From Wurfbainia villosa (taxonomy: Eukaryota; Streptophyta; Magnoliopsida; Zingiberales; Zingiberaceae): a stretch of 64,000 nt of DNA. The notes under the pieces are model-generated. The model was given only the letters and a program-made list of their open reading frames with translations, did not search any database and was not told the DNA's origin. Made by a program: the position numbers and the translations under genes. Positions 61,757 through 64,000 of the stretch are shown here, piece by piece (position 1 is the first letter of the stretch; every line of letters begins with the position of its first letter). The stretch spans positions 1,281,501 through 1,345,500 of the forward strand of contig JAKLTH010000227.1 in assembly GCA_025175895.1 (NCBI GenBank). The letters are read 5' to 3'.

Positions 61757-64000
61757 CTGCATCATCAGGTCAAAGTAACTACAGTTTGTACAGAAGGATG
61801 TTCAATAAAACAATAGACAGTGAAATTTGGTTCTAAGAAGAAAGATCGTAGTTCCATCATACCATGTAGCAGGAAATTACACCTAAATTCAATTTATTAG
61901 GCAAGTGATTGGATAAGAAGGTTCACATCTAATTGCCACTACACATGTATATAATTGTAGATATTGTCTCCAGGACATGTGTGGCAAATGCAATCATGAA
62001 CTACGGAGACATTGGAAATCTTAAGTTGCATATAGATAGATTATACTGCATACGTAGGGTTGCGTATAGATAGATTATTCTGCATACCTGGGGTTGCATA
62101 TAGATAGACTATTATACATACTCTGTCAAACACCCAAAGGTGATCTCAGATCAGGGAATAAGGTTATGTATAGTTGTCAACCTAGTCAAACTTTAACTAA
62201 GCAATATGATCATTTTTTTTATTAAAGACGATGATTAGCCAACCCCACCTAATAGGATAAGGATTTATTGTTGTTTGTTGTATTAAAGAAGATGATTACC
62301 TGAATTTCTCAAACAACTTCATCAAACTAGCAGTTGAGTTCTGTAGGAAAAACCATGCATGGTTGTCTCCAACCATAAGAACGCCAACTTCAACATAATA
62401 GCACACACTACTGTTCTCAATAAAATATTCCCAAAGATTAATCAGTAGAATAGAAGGAATAACTAGACTGACTCTGAAGATCAAGAGCTAGTGACCAAGA
62501 AAACAAACTAGAAAATGTTTATGTTTTAAAAAGTGGTTTGCACTGCTGCATATGCATTTTCAGGAGGGGGCAACTTTTGCAGCAGCTTAAATCTCATATG
62601 CTCGTATGTGTTTGCATCGTTCCAAAATGCATATGAATTTCTTACGTCCATTGATTGGGCATTTCTATTATTACGTTGATTGCATAGCTTAACAAATAGT
62701 TTTATATGTAAAGATGTAGATCACATAGGTAGATTAACACGCGTTGTTAGAAATATAATATGCATTTTATCAATATAAATTTTGGACCTCAGACAGCCAC
62801 ATCTGTGATTGCGTACTGCATGTGTCGTGCAGTTGGAAGAATTTTCAAAGAAAAAAACAAAGGTCTCTCATATGAGAGTTATATGAGGTTAATTTATCCC
62901 TAGATTGTTAAATTTCAATCATGTCCAATCTAATACTAATTAATTAGCACAGACCATACTGTGCTAATTAAGGAGAATGAAAATAGAATAAACCTGAAGC
63001 TTGAATTGCACAGAGAAATTAAGGATTCTAAGTTAAGTCAAATTAAAGCTAAGTAAAAATAAATAAATTTCAACAATATGAAATAAGAGACAGAGTAATT
63101 AAGATGAATAAATAGGAAAGTTTCAATAATTTTTTGGTTCGTCCTCAACAAAGATATCATTTATATGATAGAGGGGATAAAATGGGGAAGAGCTATTCCT
63201 TGTATGCCCTTACAGTAGAAGGACAATTTTTTTGCAGTTGGCTTGTGGGTCAATGTTTTGGACAACTATGTTTTGGACATCTAGAAAATATGCAATATAT
63301 TGTCATTAAAACGAAAATACTAAGATGAATGTGTGAGATTATTAGCAGATAAATCACAAAAACTAATTTACAAGATGATGATTTGAAAGAAAATATATAA
63401 AGATATTATGATTATGTCCAAAGACTATAACTAGATTCTATAATAAGGCAAGTTACATAAATTCAAACTGAAAGTGTGAGGGGTAAGAGGAAAACAAAGA
63501 AATATTTATTTTATATCAGTAAAGTGTTCTAGAATATCTAGGACTTACCAGTGAAATCACCTAGTATAAGTTCATTAGCAATAAGATACATGTACCAGCA
63601 CAATCCAACTATACAAGTTGATAAGTTAGGCCCCATGACTCGTTGTTTATTAGATTGATAGTAGTAATATGAAATGAACATATCCCAACCTACATATCAC
63701 ATACTGCATGTCATATACATCAACAGTGCTACAAATTGTCTATACAGACTTTTTAAAACCTTGGAACAACCACATAACAATTGTTATAGGTTTCAAGTCT
63801 TCAATGTTTAGGTTCAATTAGTCTCCAAATTGGAGACAAATTGTAATTACATTAGATCTTAAACTCCATGAGAAGAGTACTTTATATAATTAGCTCATGA
63901 GCTCCAAAATAGAAAATAAATGGTCGAGTTAAACCTCAGTGATGGAAAACAAAATTAATTTGGAGTCAGAAGGAGACAATCTAATAAAGACATCTGAACC
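61757..64000 (-). other. Intronic/upstream DNA of PTAC3, no exon assigned
   Basis: This should be intron or hold further upstream exons, because the reading frame enters at phase 0 at 61756. I found no exon that joins in frame. A block at about 62301-62343 has a CCTACAG acceptor and a CAG|GTAATC donor with TASLMKLFEKF between, but its phase does not fit the next exon. An isolated RTE-type tail (CCCACCTAATAGGATAAG, TTGTTG) lies at about 62236-62281. The rest is AT-rich without recognised features. Confidence 0.5.

Noticed and set aside
62296..62484. Possible PTAC3 exon reading TASLMKLFEKF with plausible splice signals
   Set aside because: Its only open frame leaves two extra bases, and joining to exon 61756-61693 would shift that exon into a stop codon.

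Overview
This is nuclear DNA of a flowering plant. The genes have canonical GT-AG introns and belong to plant-only families, the intergenic DNA is AT-rich, and short non-autonomous transposons (tRNA-derived SINEs of the Au type, RTE-type LINE tails, MITEs) sit between and inside genes. A non-grass monocot would fit, but this is a weak inference. There are no bacterial-type operons, CRISPR arrays, rRNA genes or stand-alone tRNA genes.

Layout. (1) 1-2772: mostly non-coding, with a possible 3' exon pair of an unrecognised minus-strand gene (1573-1977) and an LTR-like stretch (about 1985-2420). (2) 2773-4350 minus: intronless DYW-type PPR protein. (3) 4351-6628: AT-rich intergenic DNA between two divergently transcribed genes. 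(4) 6629-10765 plus: three-exon gene for a Cys/His-rich RIN13-like protein; its first intron holds a 416-bp SINE palindrome. (5) 10766-16616: transposon-rich DNA with two MITEs. (6) 16617-21041 plus: two-exon RING-H2/vWA E3 ligase of the WAV3 family. (7) 21042-26989: a tandem duplication of about 1.4 kb carrying decayed AWPM-19-like (ABA-inducible plasma-membrane protein) gene copies, followed by a truncated relative of the first MITE. (8) 26990-46798 plus: complete 21-exon CLASP gene (1,428 codons, every splice phase consistent). (9) 46799-47958: short convergent 3' intergenic region. (10) 47959-61756 minus: ten 3' exons (660 codons) of PTAC3/PAP1, with the 5' part lying beyond the right edge.

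The genes do not form one pathway. PPR-DYW proteins edit organelle RNA and PTAC3 belongs to the plastid RNA polymerase complex, so those two act in organelles. CLASP organises cortical microtubules, the WAV3-type ligase acts in auxin-related growth, and the RIN13-like protein may act in immunity or in the nucleus.

The most unusual structure is the patchwork tandem duplicate at 21827-24430. In it, near-identical islands, including an ABRE-containing block, alternate with unrelated AT-rich filler. The parental copy also has three apparent frameshifts, two of them at G runs. This could be real pseudogene decay or a sequence/assembly artefact, and raw reads would decide.
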